In this document: positions 33,077-42,374 of the stretch, in pieces | How the letters are laid out: each line of letters starts with the position of its first letter | Position numbering within the stretch: position 1 is the first letter of the stretch | Assembly: GCA_026000155.1 (NCBI GenBank) | Contig: BNYG01000001.1 | Span: forward strand, 104,727 to 168,726 | DNA length: 64,000 nt | From: Bacteroidia bacterium | GTDB lineage: Bacteria; Bacteroidota; Bacteroidia; Bacteroidales; Azobacteroidaceae | Reading direction: 5' to 3' | Notes under the pieces: model-generated | The model's input: the letters and a program-made list of their open reading frames with translations, nothing else | The model's database searches: none | What the model was told of the DNA's origin: nothing | Translations under genes and position numbers: made by a program

Positions 33077-34538
33077 TTAACTTATTTTTAACCGGTTCAA
33101 CCAATAATTCAATATCACCGGCTCCTGCAATTAATAACACATCCGACCCCTCTTTGGTTATAACATCCACCAAATCGTCGTAATTTACCAGTTTTTTATG
33201 CGGAGCGGTAACCAAATCAAGAATCATCCGGGAAGATACTCCCGGAATAGGTTCTTCCCGCGCCGGATAAATCGGTATCAAAATGACTTCATCCGCCAAA
33301 GATAGTGATTTTGCAAATTCCTTGTAGAAATCTTTGGTACGAGAATACAAATGCGGTTGAAAAACCACCGTCAATTTCCGGTCGGGATACAATTTCCGCA
33401 CCGATGAAATGGAGGCTTCCAATTCTTCCGGATGATGGGCATAATCGTCAATCAATACGATTTCATCGGACTTTATATGAAAATCGAACCGCCTTTTTGC
33501 CCCTTGAAAAGAAGCCATGCCTTTTCTCAATTCATCATCCGAAACGCCATTGAGCCAAGCAATAGCCATAGCGGCAACGCCGTTGTCAATATTGATTTCG
33601 ACCGGCACACCGAGAGAAATATCTTTTATCACCGATTGGGGAGTGACAAAATCAAAAATAATTTCACCGTTACCGATTTTTATGTTTTGTGCATAAAAAT
33701 CAGAGGATTGCGGGTCAAGCCCGCAATGACAGGCAGGGTTATTGCGAGACAGTTCAGTCTTGTCATTGCGGGCTTGACCCGCAATCCCCGGATGTCCGTT
33801 AATATCCCGACCATAGGTGTAAAATGCAACATTTTTCTGCAACTGCGGTTCAATATCCACTTTCTGCTCCATCAATAAAGCCCCGCCTTCACGAACTAAC
33901 GAAGTAAAATGAATAAATGCCTTGCGGTATTCTTCTTCCGTTCCGTAAATATCCAGATGGTCGGGCGCTACAGATGTAATAACAGCCATATAGGGTGAAA
34001 GCCAATGGAAAGAACGGTCGTATTCATCGGCTTCAATCACGGTCAAATCACTTTTTTCCGATAATAAAAGGTTATTATCATAATTCTTCAAAATACCGCC
34101 CAAAAAAGCGCTGCAATCCACTTCCGATTGTTTCAATAAATGAGCAATCATCGATGAAGTGGTAGTTTTTCCGTGCGTACCCGCCACACAAATTCCCCGT
34201 TTGGTTTTGGTGATTTCGCCCAAAACCTGGGCGCGTTTCATCATTTGAAAATCATTTTTCCGGAAAAATTCCAATTCAGAGTGGTCGGAAGGAACGGCAG
34301 GTGTATAAACGACTAAAGTATTTTCTTTATTTTTGAACGGCTCCGGAATCAAATCCACATTATCTTCATAATGGATGGGAGCACCTTCCGCATTTAATTG
34401 CCGGGTCAAAGCAGATTCCACTTTATCATATCCGGCAACGTTTTTGCCTTCGGCAAGGAAATAACGCACCAAATTACTCATCCCGATGCCTCCGGCGCCG
34501 ATGAAGTAGAGAGAATTTATGTCGTTTAAGTTTTTCAT
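33069..34538 (-). CDS. murC: UDP-N-acetylmuramate--L-alanine ligase with in-frame palindromic insert
   Basis: MurC adds L-Ala to UDP-MurNAc. Seen are the N-terminal Rossmann loop FIGAGGIGMSNLVRYFL, ATP loop GTHGKTT (120-126), EADEYDRSF, DDYAHHPEE and FQPHLYSRT. The 489 residues exceed the usual length of about 455-460. The excess, about residues 248-279 (GHPGIAGQARND...PACHCGLDPQSS), is encoded by two inverted copies of the ATTGCGGG element at 33705-33787, between the ATP-binding core and FYAQNIKIGNGEIIFDF. The frame is intact, so the protein is probably functional with a surface loop. Confidence 0.95.
   Translation of the reverse strand: MKNLNDINSLYFIGAGGIGMSNLVRYFLAEGKNVAGYDKVESALTRQLNAEGAPIHYEDNVDLIPEPFKNKENTLVVYTPAVPSDHSELEFFRKNDFQMMKRAQVLGEITKTKRGICVAGTHGKTTTSSMIAHLLKQSEVDCSAFLGGILKNYDNNLLLSEKSDLTVIEADEYDRSFHWLSPYMAVITSVAPDHLDIYGTEEEYRKAFIHFTSLVREGGALLMEQKVDIEPQLQKNVAFYTYGRDINGHPGIAGQARNDKTELSRNNPACHCGLDPQSSDFYAQNIKIGNGEIIFDFVTPQSVIKDISLGVPVEINIDNGVAAMAIAWLNGVSDDELRKGMASFQGAKRRFDFHIKSDEIVLIDDYAHHPEELEASISSVRKLYPDRKLTVVFQPHLYSRTKDFYKEFAKSLSLADEVILIPIYPAREEPIPGVSSRMILDLVTAPHKKLVNYDDLVDVITKEGSDVLLIAGAGDIELLVEPVKNKLNA
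33705..33787. repeat. Paired inverted ATTGCGGG elements inserted in murC
   Basis: Left copy 33705-33731 and right copy 33761-33787 are exact 27-bp reverse complements around a 29-nt spacer. Each is itself a hairpin (ATTGCGGG/CCCGCAAT), giving a nested palindrome like a REP pair. The right copy continues into GATGTCCGTTAA, seen next to two other copies in the window. It is translated in the murC frame. Confidence 0.92.
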
Positions 34539-34553
34539 ATTCTATTTTGTTTT

Positions 34554-35729
34554 TCAATCATTTTTCTTCAAAATTCCCTCGATTTCATCGACAATTTTAT
34601 TAGCCGAATCAGGCAAAGCCAATGTTAAAATATTTTCACTCAATTCTTTTAATTGGGCTTCGTCTTGTACGACTTTCAATGCCATGGGGATTAATTCTTG
34701 AACGGCATCCTTATCCGCAATCATAATTGCGGCATTTTTCCGGACTAATGCCTGTGCATTTTTCGTCTGATGGTCTTCCGCTACATTCGGTGAAGGGACC
34801 AAAATAACCGGTTTGCCCAGCAAACAAAATTCGGATATCGAGCCGGCGCCTGCTCGCGAAACGATTAAATCAGCTATAGAATAAGCTAAATCCATCCGGG
34901 AAACAAATTCGGTAAGATGGAAATTTTCCGGAAAATTCTTGTCATTGCGGTTTCTCGACTCCGCTCGAAATGACGTTGCTTGACCCGCAATCTCCTCATA
35001 ATAGTACTTTCCTGTTTGCCAAATGAATTGCACTCCATGATATTCATGGGATTGCGGGTCAAGCCCGCAATGACAAGAAGAACGTTTGATTTCTTTCAAA
35101 TGCGCCAAAACACTTTCGTTGAGCGTTCGTGCACCCAAACTGCCTCCAACGATTAAAATCGTTTTTTTATTGGGGTCTAAACCAAAATGCGAATAGGCTT
35201 CTTTTCTTTTTTCGTCCGTAATCACTAAATCCTGACGGACAGGATTTCCGGTCAATACAATCTTTTCTTTTGGAAAAAATTGCTCCATTCCATCGTAAGC
35301 TACACAGATTTTTGCTGCTTTTTGCGCCAATAATTTATTCGTTACACCGGCGTATGAATTTTGTTCCTGGAGTAAAGTCGGAATGCCTTTTTGGGCTGCG
35401 GCTTTTAACACCGGACCACTGGCATACCCTCCTACTCCGATGGCAATATCCGGTTGAAATTCCTTGATAATTTTGCGGGCAAGCGACAGACTTTTATTCA
35501 GTTTCCAAAGTACGGACAGGTTTTTCAATAGATTTTTACGGTCAAAACCGGCAACCGGCAAACCCACAATTTGATAACCTGCTTTCGGAACACGTTCCAT
35601 TTCCATACGGTTTTCCGCGCCTACAAAAAGAATTTCCGCATCAGGATGTTTTGCTTTTATAGCATTGGCAATCGAAATAGCCGGGAAAATATGCCCTCCT
35701 GTTCCTCCTCCACTGATAATTATTTTCAT
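34554..35729 (-). CDS. murG: MurG N-acetylglucosaminyltransferase with two in-frame palindromic inserts
   Basis: MurG makes lipid II from lipid I. From the ATG at 35729 the protein begins MKIIISGGGTGGHIFPAI, the canonical start; in-frame Mets at 35738 and 35765 are further upstream, the latter inside a palindromic element. GVGGYASGPVL, QEQNSYAGVTNKLLA, GGSLGART and SRAGAGSISEF are MurG hallmarks. Two insertions flank VQFIWQTGKYYYEEI: about residues 217-231 (SSCHCGLDPQSHEYHG) and about 248-264 (AGQATSFRAESRNRNDK), so 391 residues against about 365 normally. Both are encoded by repeats and keep the frame. Confidence 0.95.
   Translation of the reverse strand: MKIIISGGGTGGHIFPAISIANAIKAKHPDAEILFVGAENRMEMERVPKAGYQIVGLPVAGFDRKNLLKNLSVLWKLNKSLSLARKIIKEFQPDIAIGVGGYASGPVLKAAAQKGIPTLLQEQNSYAGVTNKLLAQKAAKICVAYDGMEQFFPKEKIVLTGNPVRQDLVITDEKRKEAYSHFGLDPNKKTILIVGGSLGARTLNESVLAHLKEIKRSSCHCGLDPQSHEYHGVQFIWQTGKYYYEEIAGQATSFRAESRNRNDKNFPENFHLTEFVSRMDLAYSIADLIVSRAGAGSISEFCLLGKPVILVPSPNVAEDHQTKNAQALVRKNAAIMIADKDAVQELIPMALKVVQDEAQLKELSENILTLALPDSANKIVDEIEGILKKND
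34940..34992 (+). repeat. Nested palindromic element in murG (one repeat inserted in another)
   Basis: The outer element (TGTCATTGCGG ... GCTTGACCCGCAATC) is split by 27 bp (34951-34977) that contain TTTCTCGACTCCGCTCGAA, a different palindromic repeat. The inner insert is exactly nine codons, so both insertions preserved the murG frame. Confidence 0.75.
35048..35075 (-). repeat. ATTGCGGG-type element in murG
   Basis: This single copy is in the opposite orientation to the nested one at 34940, so the two form distant inverted arms. It is translated as SCHCGLDPQS. Confidence 0.85.
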
Positions 35730-35740
35730 ACTATTCATTT

Positions 35741-35826
35741 TTGTCATTGCGGGCTTGACCCGCAATCTCCTGCTAATCGTTAATATTTATTTTCTTGGGA
35801 TTGCGGGTCGGCGCCCGCAATGACAG
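35741..35826. repeat. Paired inverted ATTGCGGG elements at the murG/ftsW junction
   Basis: Copies at 35741-35767 and 35798-35826 are inverted relative to each other. The first fills the murG upstream region, and the second (with GTCGGCGC in the loop) encodes the final residues VIAGADPQSQ of FtsW. Confidence 0.85.
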
Positions 35827-37024
35827 CCAATTTTTGTTCTTCGTCCAATTCTGTTTCTATTTCTTCCTCCCGCATTACCCCTTTCGGATTATCGAACCGG
35901 CTGACACTTAGTATGAATCCAAAATAAATACAAGTGATTAAAGTAGAAGTTCCTCCCCGGCTCACCAAAGGCAAGGTTTGACCGGTTACCGGTATTAATC
36001 CGACCGCGACAGCCATATTGGCCAATGCTTGTGTAACCAAAATCAATGCCGAACCCATGACAATAAATTTTGGGAAGAGTCTTTCACTCCGGTTGGCGAT
36101 AATTCCTGCCCGTATAAAAAGGATAATATAGAGCAGTAAAACGACCATTCCACCGATTAATCCGGTTTCTTCAATGATAATGGCGTAAATAAAATCGGAA
36201 TAAGCTTGCGGTAAAAAATCGCGTTCAACACTATTTCCCGGCATTTTACCAAACAGGCTTCCATTGGAAATAGCCATATTCGCATGAGATACCTGGTAAT
36301 TATCATCCTCCACCTTAAAATCGGGATTGTGGACATCAATATCTCCTCCGAAATCCTTAAATCGCTCACTCCAGGTTTCCAATCTCGGAAGAAATTTGCC
36401 GATGGAATGGGAAGGTACAAAATAAATGATACTGATAAAAAGACCGCCTGCCACTCCGAGACATAAAACCAATTTCCCGATTTGTTTGAATGGAAGTTGT
36501 CCGATAACCATCATCAGGAATATAATTCCGAATAACATAATAGCAGTAGAACCATTATCAATCATAATAATTCCGCAAGTGATCACCGTGGCAATCAGAA
36601 TCCACCGGAAACTTTTATCATTCGCATCGTCTTTCCGTTTACTGAGGATAAAAGCCGTAAAAGTTATCAGACATAATTTGGCTATTTCCGAAGGTTGAAA
36701 AGAAACACCTGCAATATTTATCCAACGATAAGACCCATTAACCGAGGAGCCAAAAAGACGAGTGGCCACTAATAACACCCAAGCGATGGGAAGGAAAATC
36801 CCTAACACGGTAAAAAACCGAGGTTTAACGGCATGAACTACCAATACGATTCCTAAACCGACCAAAAGGAATATGGAATGCCGGAGAATCGGTTGCCAAT
36901 AATCCGTCCGGTAAGCCAATGTCGCCGAAGCGCTATAGACTTCTACTATGGAAATCAGACAAAGAAACATGAATACCATCCATATTACCCGGTCGCCTCT
37001 GAATATTTTATTAAAAAAATCCAT
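35780..37024 (-). CDS. ftsW: Lipid II polymerase/flippase FtsW (SEDS protein)
   Basis: This 414-residue, ten-helix membrane protein of the SEDS family works as septal glycosyltransferase with FtsI. Signatures are NGSYRWINIAGVSFQPSEIAKL, VGLIPVTGQTLPLVSRGGTSTLI (PxPxxSxGG-like loop) and the catalytic-loop region. The C-terminal tail IAGADPQSQENKY is encoded by a palindromic element rather than by conserved ftsW sequence, so the ancestral stop was likely slightly different. Confidence 0.95.
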   Translation of the reverse strand: MDFFNKIFRGDRVIWMVFMFLCLISIVEVYSASATLAYRTDYWQPILRHSIFLLVGLGIVLVVHAVKPRFFTVLGIFLPIAWVLLVATRLFGSSVNGSYRWINIAGVSFQPSEIAKLCLITFTAFILSKRKDDANDKSFRWILIATVITCGIIMIDNGSTAIMLFGIIFLMMVIGQLPFKQIGKLVLCLGVAGGLFISIIYFVPSHSIGKFLPRLETWSERFKDFGGDIDVHNPDFKVEDDNYQVSHANMAISNGSLFGKMPGNSVERDFLPQAYSDFIYAIIIEETGLIGGMVVLLLYIILFIRAGIIANRSERLFPKFIVMGSALILVTQALANMAVAVGLIPVTGQTLPLVSRGGTSTLITCIYFGFILSVSRFDNPKGVMREEEIETELDEEQKLAVIAGADPQSQENKY

Positions 37025-37060
37025 TTATTGAACTAAGAACTAAGAGTTAAAAACTAAAAA

Positions 37061-38467
37061 TTATAGGTGTCTTACACAGTCTTTAAACTGTTTGCCCCGG
37101 TCTTCGTAGTTCTGAAATAAATCAAAACTGGCGCAACAGGGCGACAATAGTACCGTATCTCCTTTTTGAGCGACATCATACGCTTGTGAAATAGCTTCTT
37201 CCATTGAACGGGCATCTTGTACAATATCGACCTTTCCATCGAAAAAAGTATGTAGTTTGGCATTGTCCACACCGAGAAAAATCAAGGCGCGGCATTTATT
37301 CAAAACCAGCGATTCGATTTCCCGGTAATCGTTGCCTTTGTCCGTTCCACCCAAGATTAACACCGTCGGTGTCTTCATGCTTTGCAAGGCATACCAGCAC
37401 GAATTGACATTGGTTGCCTTGGAATCGTTGATGTATTCCACGCCTCTCACGCGCGCAACCTTTTCCAAACGGTGTTCTACTCCTTTAAAATCGCTCAGCG
37501 ACCGGCGGATATTATCATCCTTGATATCCAATAATTTAGCTGCAATTCCTGCCGCCAGAGAATTGTACAAATTGTGCGTTCCTGTTAGTGCTACTAATTC
37601 TTCTTCCATGGTAAATTGTCCGTTAGGAGTGTCTATATTAATGTTATTATTTTCCGTGTAAGCCTTCACTCCCGGCTCCTTTTTTTCTGCAAAAGGATAA
37701 AGAGTGACGGAAGGTTTCAATTTTTCAATCTCGCGCGAAACAATGGGGTCATCGTTCCAATAAATGAAAGCATCCTTTTCCGTCTGATTTTGCAGAATCC
37801 GCAATTTGGAATCAACATAATTCTGCATTTCGTAATTGTAACGGTCTAAATGGTCGGGCGTAATATTCAGCAAAACTGCAATATCCGCTTTGAAATCGTA
37901 CATTCCGTCCAATTGAAAACTGCTTAATTCAATGACATAATAATCGTAATCATCTTCCGCCACTTGCAAAGCCAGACTATCCCCCACATTGCCGGCCAAT
38001 CCAACGTTCAATCCGGCATCTTTCAGAATATGATAGGTCAGCATGGTAGTCGTTGTTTTTCCGTTGCTGCCGGTAATGCAAATCATTTTTGCCTTCGTAT
38101 ATCGTCCGGCAAATTCAATTTCCGAAATGACCGGAATGGCTTTCTCTTTTATCTTTTTTACAATCGCCGCTTTATCTGGAATTCCCGGACTTTTGACGAT
38201 TTCACCGGCATTCAGAATCAATTCTTCCGTATGCTGTTCTTCTTCGAAAGCGATACCATACTTCACCAAAATATCCCGGTATTTCGGCTTTATTTCCGAT
38301 GAATCGGACAAAAAAACATCAAAGCCCTGTTTTTTTGCCAAAACAGCAGCGCCGGTTCCGCTCTCTCCGCCACCGAGAACGACCAGACGTTTCAAAGTCA
38401 GCGGAGCAAAATCAAAAAGATTGAGACCGGAGTTTTCCTTTGGGGATATGTTTATAAATTGTGCCAT
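37061..38467 (-). CDS. murD: UDP-N-acetylmuramoylalanine--D-glutamate ligase
   Basis: This 468-residue cytoplasmic ligase adds D-Glu to UDP-MurNAc-L-Ala. LVVLGGGESGTGAAVLAKK is the Rossmann start, ITGSNGKTTTTMLTYHIL the ATP loop, LNITPDHLDRY and GVEHRLEKVARVRGVEYINDSKATN are Mur ligase motifs, and VLLSPCCASFDLFQNYEDRGKQF is the MurD C-terminus. It lies between ftsW and mraY, although a mobile unit now separates it from mraY. Confidence 0.96.
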   Translation of the reverse strand: MAQFINISPKENSGLNLFDFAPLTLKRLVVLGGGESGTGAAVLAKKQGFDVFLSDSSEIKPKYRDILVKYGIAFEEEQHTEELILNAGEIVKSPGIPDKAAIVKKIKEKAIPVISEIEFAGRYTKAKMICITGSNGKTTTTMLTYHILKDAGLNVGLAGNVGDSLALQVAEDDYDYYVIELSSFQLDGMYDFKADIAVLLNITPDHLDRYNYEMQNYVDSKLRILQNQTEKDAFIYWNDDPIVSREIEKLKPSVTLYPFAEKKEPGVKAYTENNNINIDTPNGQFTMEEELVALTGTHNLYNSLAAGIAAKLLDIKDDNIRRSLSDFKGVEHRLEKVARVRGVEYINDSKATNVNSCWYALQSMKTPTVLILGGTDKGNDYREIESLVLNKCRALIFLGVDNAKLHTFFDGKVDIVQDARSMEEAISQAYDVAQKGDTVLLSPCCASFDLFQNYEDRGKQFKDCVRHL

Positions 38468-38521
38468 ACTATTATTATATATTTCTATTTTTACTCATCA
38501 ATATTCATGTTTTATGTTTTC

Positions 38522-39239
38522 GTTCGGACGAGGTTCCACCTCGTTCGCACTATCCCAGCAGGTTCTACCTGCGACCTTGCACAGCACCACCATGTCGTTA
38601 ATACGTTTTCCATGTCGTATCCAACACTATTACATTTATCTCGCAATCATCCAATTCAGCATAATTTCTCGCACTCGAATACAAGTAATCTTCCGCATTG
38701 GCTACAATACCACTTCGCACCGGATTATCATGAATATAATTTATTTTTTGTTCAATAAATTTCGGACTATATACTAATTCTGCATGATTTTCATGTGTCC
38801 AAACTTGATTGGTCTGTTTCGATTTTAACTTTCCATGATACTCAAAAACCATTTTCATCCAATCTCTGCGACTTTCGTTTTCATCTTCCATCGCTTTCAA
38901 CATCTTGCTACTGGTAAAATGTTTAAAATCGCGGACAAAATCGCTTAAATTTTCAGTTTCACTTTGCACCAACAAATGAATATGATTAGACATGATGACA
39001 TAAGCATATAACAGCAATCCTTTCTGTTGTTGGCAATACAATAAACTTTCTATAACAATATCCTTGTATATTTTCCGCGTGAAAATATCTACCCATCCTA
39101 CTATTTGAAACGTCAAAAAGTGGGCGCAATCCTGTTCTGATATTCTATATGCAGTTGACATGTGATTTCGTTTTTATAGTATTTATACGCAGGTAGAACC
39201 TGCTGGGATAATTCGAACGAGGTAGAACCTCGTCCGAAC
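38522..39239 (-). mobile_element. RAYT unit: Y1 transposase gene flanked by inverted double-hairpin REPs
   Basis: The left flank (38522-38574) and the right flank (39187-39239) are inverted copies of the same 53-bp module differing at about three positions. Each module holds two palindromes, GACGAGGTT-ACCTCGT and GCAGGTTCTACCTGC. The transposase gene lies between. This is the classical arrangement of REP-associated tyrosine transposases. Confidence 0.85.
38598..39161 (-). CDS. REP-associated tyrosine transposase (RAYT, Y1 family)
   Basis: This 187-residue single-strand HUH transposase has LLYAYVIMSNHIHLLV (His60 and His62 as metal ligands) and INYIHDNPVRSGIV with the likely nucleophile Tyr142, then DYLYSSARNYAEL, typical of RAYTs in Bacteroidota. 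Such enzymes process REP hairpins and are domesticated rather than self-spreading in many genomes. Its gene lies between murD and mraY, disrupts a dinD-like gene, and reads in the same direction as the dcw cluster. Confidence 0.92.
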   Translation of the reverse strand: MSTAYRISEQDCAHFLTFQIVGWVDIFTRKIYKDIVIESLLYCQQQKGLLLYAYVIMSNHIHLLVQSETENLSDFVRDFKHFTSSKMLKAMEDENESRRDWMKMVFEYHGKLKSKQTNQVWTHENHAELVYSPKFIEQKINYIHDNPVRSGIVANAEDYLYSSARNYAELDDCEINVIVLDTTWKTY

Positions 39240-39546
39240 CAAAACTATCGTTTTGCACAATCAAGTAGCAAGCATAACGAGAGAGTTTGTAATCCTGAAT
39301 ATTTTTCGGATGTGCCCCAGAAGGCATTGTGACCGTTTTCCTGACGTCAGGAAAATGGTCACAGAGCTTGTAGCCGCTGTTTTTGCAGGATAGCATTGCC
39401 CTGTCAATTACTTTTTGAAAATTCTCCCATTTGGCATATTCCAATACGGGTGCCAACTCGCGAGCCGACCAAAATTCGTTTCCATTTTCATCTACTTGCT
39501 TGATTTGCTCAAAGCTTTGATACTCTTTTGTTACTAAATTACTCAT
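39145..39546 (-). pseudogene. N-terminal fragment of a DinD-like gene, truncated by the RAYT unit
   Basis: About 100 residues match DNA-damage-inducible protein D: FEQIKQVDENGNEFWSAREL, APVLEYAKWENFQKVIDRA, CKNSGYKLCDHF and LSRYACYLIVQN. After residue about 100 the frame runs into the right REP module (SFGSDEVLPRSNYPSRF...), which is not DinD. The C-terminal two-thirds are gone. A 36-bp near-palindrome lies inside the fragment (39328-39363). Confidence 0.85.
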
Positions 39547-39565
39547 AATTTTTTGTTTTAGTATT

Positions 39566-40822
39566 TTATCTCATTTTTAACGTTGCTATTACTAATACAG
39601 CCAAAATAATCCCAATCAACCAAAACCGGACCACTATCTTGGATTCGGGTACAGGAACAAAAGGTCGTTGAATAATCGCATCGATTCCTGCATTGCCCGC
39701 TTTTTGAAAATGGTGGTGCAAGGGTGTCATTTTAAATATTCGTTTGCCTGTTCCGGTTCTTTTTTTCGTACATTTGAAATACGCTACCTGCACCATGACG
39801 GAAACACTTTCAGCCAGAAAGACTCCGCACAGAATCGGTAACAATAATTCTTTATGAATCAAAATGGCAAAAACCGCGATGATTCCGCCCAAAGTCAATG
39901 ATCCGGTGTCGCCCATGAAAACCTGAGCGGGGAACGCATTATACCATAAAAATCCGATACAAGCGCCGATGAAAGCACTGGCAAAAATAGCCAATTCTTC
40001 GCAACCGGGTATATACATGATATTCAAATAGGCAGCATATTCGAGATGGGAGGAAACATAAGCCAAAATTCCCAAAGCTACCCCAATGATAGCCGAGCTT
40101 CCTGCCGCTAAACCGTCCAATCCATCGGTCAAATTGGCTCCATTGGATACTGCGGTTACAATAAAAATAGTAATCAACACAAAAATAATCCAGGTAACGG
40201 CTGTCCGGTGATTCGGCATGAAGGAAGCCAGATCGCGATAATCCAGATTATTATTCTTGAAAAACGGAAGGGTCGTTTGTGTCGATTTCACCGTAGGAGA
40301 ATAGACAATTTCGGTTTTTTCACCTTCATGGACAATCTCTACATTTTCACGCATCGCAACATTTGGACTTAAATAAATAGTCAGACCCACAATTAATCCC
40401 AATCCGACTTGTGCCACTATCTTCAATTTTCCCGATAAACCGTCCTTGTTTTTCCGGATGACTTTAATATAATCGTCGATGAAACCGAGCGTTCCGAGCC
40501 AAACCGTCGTAATCAGCATCAGAAGAATATAGATATTCGACAATCGCGCCAACAACAAAACCGGAACGACAATAGCAATTATAATAATGATTCCACCCAT
40601 GGTCGGCGTTCCTTTTTTCTGCATTTGCCCTTCCAATCCGAGATCGCGAATGGTTTCCCCGATTTGTTGTTTTTGCAAAGCTTCAATAATCCTTCTTCCG
40701 GTAATGGTGGAAAGAATCAGCGATAAAATCAACGCCATTGCCGAGCGAAAAGAAATGTAATGAACCATTCCGGCCCCCGGAAAATCCAACTGATCAAGAT
40801 AGTGAAATAAATCGTATAACAT
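39566..40822 (-). CDS. mraY: Phospho-MurNAc-pentapeptide transferase
   Basis: This 418-residue, ten-helix membrane enzyme makes lipid [26 protein letters not shown] (catalytic DD), [34 protein letters not shown] and the MTPLHHHFQ motif are all present. The insert of about 50 residues after helix 4 ([21 protein letters not shown]) is usual in Bacteroidota. It originally followed murD, before the RAYT unit came in. Confidence 0.96.
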   Translation of the reverse strand: MLYDLFHYLDQLDFPGAGMVHYISFRSAMALILSLILSTITGRRIIEALQKQQIGETIRDLGLEGQMQKKGTPTMGGIIIIIAIVVPVLLLARLSNIYILLMLITTVWLGTLGFIDDYIKVIRKNKDGLSGKLKIVAQVGLGLIVGLTIYLSPNVAMRENVEIVHEGEKTEIVYSPTVKSTQTTLPFFKNNNLDYRDLASFMPNHRTAVTWIIFVLITIFIVTAVSNGANLTDGLDGLAAGSSAIIGVALGILAYVSSHLEYAAYLNIMYIPGCEELAIFASAFIGACIGFLWYNAFPAQVFMGDTGSLTLGGIIAVFAILIHKELLLPILCGVFLAESVSVMVQVAYFKCTKKRTGTGKRIFKMTPLHHHFQKAGNAGIDAIIQRPFVPVPESKIVVRFWLIGIILAVLVIATLKMR

Positions 40823-40883
40823 ATTGTGTTTATTTTGTTATTTTTTTTTAAGAAACTTAAGTAGCTTAAGAAGCTTAAGGCTC

Positions 40884-42308
40884 TTAAGAACTTTGCCCAA
40901 ATATTTCTCTAACAATTTCCCGATCATCAAAATGATGTTTCACCCCTTTGACTTCCTGATAATCTTCGTGCCCTTTACCGGCAATCAGGATGACATCGCC
41001 GGTTTGCGCCAGTAAACAAGCGGTGCGGATGGCTTCTTTCCGGTTGGCAATGCAAACTGCTTGTTTTTTTTCTGCGGCATCCAAGCCTGCCACCATATCG
41101 TTGATGATGTCCTCCGGTTCTTCTGAGCGGGGATTGTCGGAGGTCAGGATTACCCGGTTGCTCAACCGGACGGCTTCTTTTGCCATCATCGGGCGCTTGC
41201 CTTTATCGCGGTCGCCTCCGCATCCGACTACTGTAATCACTTTGCCCCGGTCGCCCAATACTTCATTAATCGCATTCAACACATTGGTCAAAGCATCGGG
41301 CGTATGTGCATAATCCACCACGGCGGTATAGCCGTCCGGCGAACGGAATGTTTCGAAACGACCGGATACTGATTGGAGCGTACTCAATAAAACAGCCGTT
41401 TCATCGGAATTTTGCTCCAAAAGAACCGTTGCACCATAAACAGCTAACAGATTATAAGCATTGAATTTTCCGACAAATTGCGTTAATATTTCCGTATCGT
41501 TAATAGTCATCAGCGTACCGTCGAAATGCGATTCCAATATCCGTCCTTTAAAATCCGCTAACGATTGGAAAGAATAGGTATATTTCTGCGCACGAGTATT
41601 TTGCAACATAAACAGGCCGTTTTTATCGTCTTTATTTGTTAATGCAAAAGCATCCGCAGGAAGTACATCAAAAAATCCTTTTTTCGCATCACGATAGGCT
41701 TCAAATGTTTCGTGATAATCCAGATGGTCGCGCGTGAGATTGGTAAAAATTCCGCCTTTGAATTGCAATCCGGCAATTCGTTTTTGAACCACCGCATGAG
41801 AACTGACTTCCATAAAAGCATAATCGCATCCCTCGGCTACCATTTGAGCCAATAAACCGTTCAATTCGATGGCATCCGGAGTGGTATGCGTGGCAGGAAT
41901 CTCCTTGCCGTCAATATAATTGCAAACCGTAGAAAGCAATCCGGCTTTATAGCCTAATTTCCGGAACATCGTATATAATAAGGTAGCGGTCGTTGTTTTG
42001 CCGTTGGTACCGGTAACGCCGATTAAACGGAGGTTTTTTGAAGGTTCGCCGTTCCAAAGCGAGGCTAATTGTCCCAAGGCTTCGGCGCTGTCTTTTACCT
42101 GAATATAGCTAACATCCGCGTGTTTGTTTTCCGGCAAAGTCTGGCAAACAATTACTTTTGCTCCGTTGGCAATGGCTGTTTCGATATAAGCGTGTCCGTC
42201 GGATTTTGTGCCCGGTACGGCTACGAATAAATAACCCGGTTGTATTTTACGGGAATCGAAATGAATTCCGGTAATGTCTAATTCTTTGTTTTCAAATGTT
42301 AGTTTCAT
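40884..42308 (-). CDS. murE: UDP-MurNAc-tripeptide synthetase, meso-diaminopimelate type
   Basis: This 474-residue ligase has ATP loop [38 protein letters not shown] and the substrate-specifying motif [14 protein letters not shown] means meso-diaminopimelate is added, so the peptidoglycan is of the DAP type. A palindromic element lies between it and the penicillin-binding protein gene. 40823-40883 holds only a short run of near-repeats (TTAAGNAGCTTAAG). Confidence 0.96.
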   Translation of the reverse strand: MKLTFENKELDITGIHFDSRKIQPGYLFVAVPGTKSDGHAYIETAIANGAKVIVCQTLPENKHADVSYIQVKDSAEALGQLASLWNGEPSKNLRLIGVTGTNGKTTTATLLYTMFRKLGYKAGLLSTVCNYIDGKEIPATHTTPDAIELNGLLAQMVAEGCDYAFMEVSSHAVVQKRIAGLQFKGGIFTNLTRDHLDYHETFEAYRDAKKGFFDVLPADAFALTNKDDKNGLFMLQNTRAQKYTYSFQSLADFKGRILESHFDGTLMTINDTEILTQFVGKFNAYNLLAVYGATVLLEQNSDETAVLLSTLQSVSGRFETFRSPDGYTAVVDYAHTPDALTNVLNAINEVLGDRGKVITVVGCGGDRDKGKRPMMAKEAVRLSNRVILTSDNPRSEEPEDIINDMVAGLDAAEKKQAVCIANRKEAIRTACLLAQTGDVILIAGKGHEDYQEVKGVKHHFDDREIVREIFGQSS

Positions 42309-42318
42309 ACTCTAAATA

Positions 42319-42361
42319 TTAACGGACATCTTGGGATTGCGGGTCAAGCCCGCAATGACAG
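42319..42361 (-). repeat. ATTGCGGG-type element between ftsI and murE, extended form
   Basis: This copy (core 42333-42361) has the extension TTAACGGACATC next to it. The same extension is found beside the copies at 33761 and 50090, so the full element is about 42 bp and ends in GATGTCCGTTAA. Confidence 0.85.
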
Positions 42362-42374
42362 AGTTCCTATCTTA

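Noticed and set aside
35730-35765. Upstream start for murG giving MRVKPAMTK...
   Set aside because: These codons come from a palindromic element; the MurG homology begins at MKIIISGGGTGGH (35729).
39328-39363. 36-bp near-palindrome in the dinD fragment as a translated insertion
   Set aside because: The encoded residues (DHFPDVRKTVTM) align in length with DinD, so it does not look like an insert; kept only as a note.
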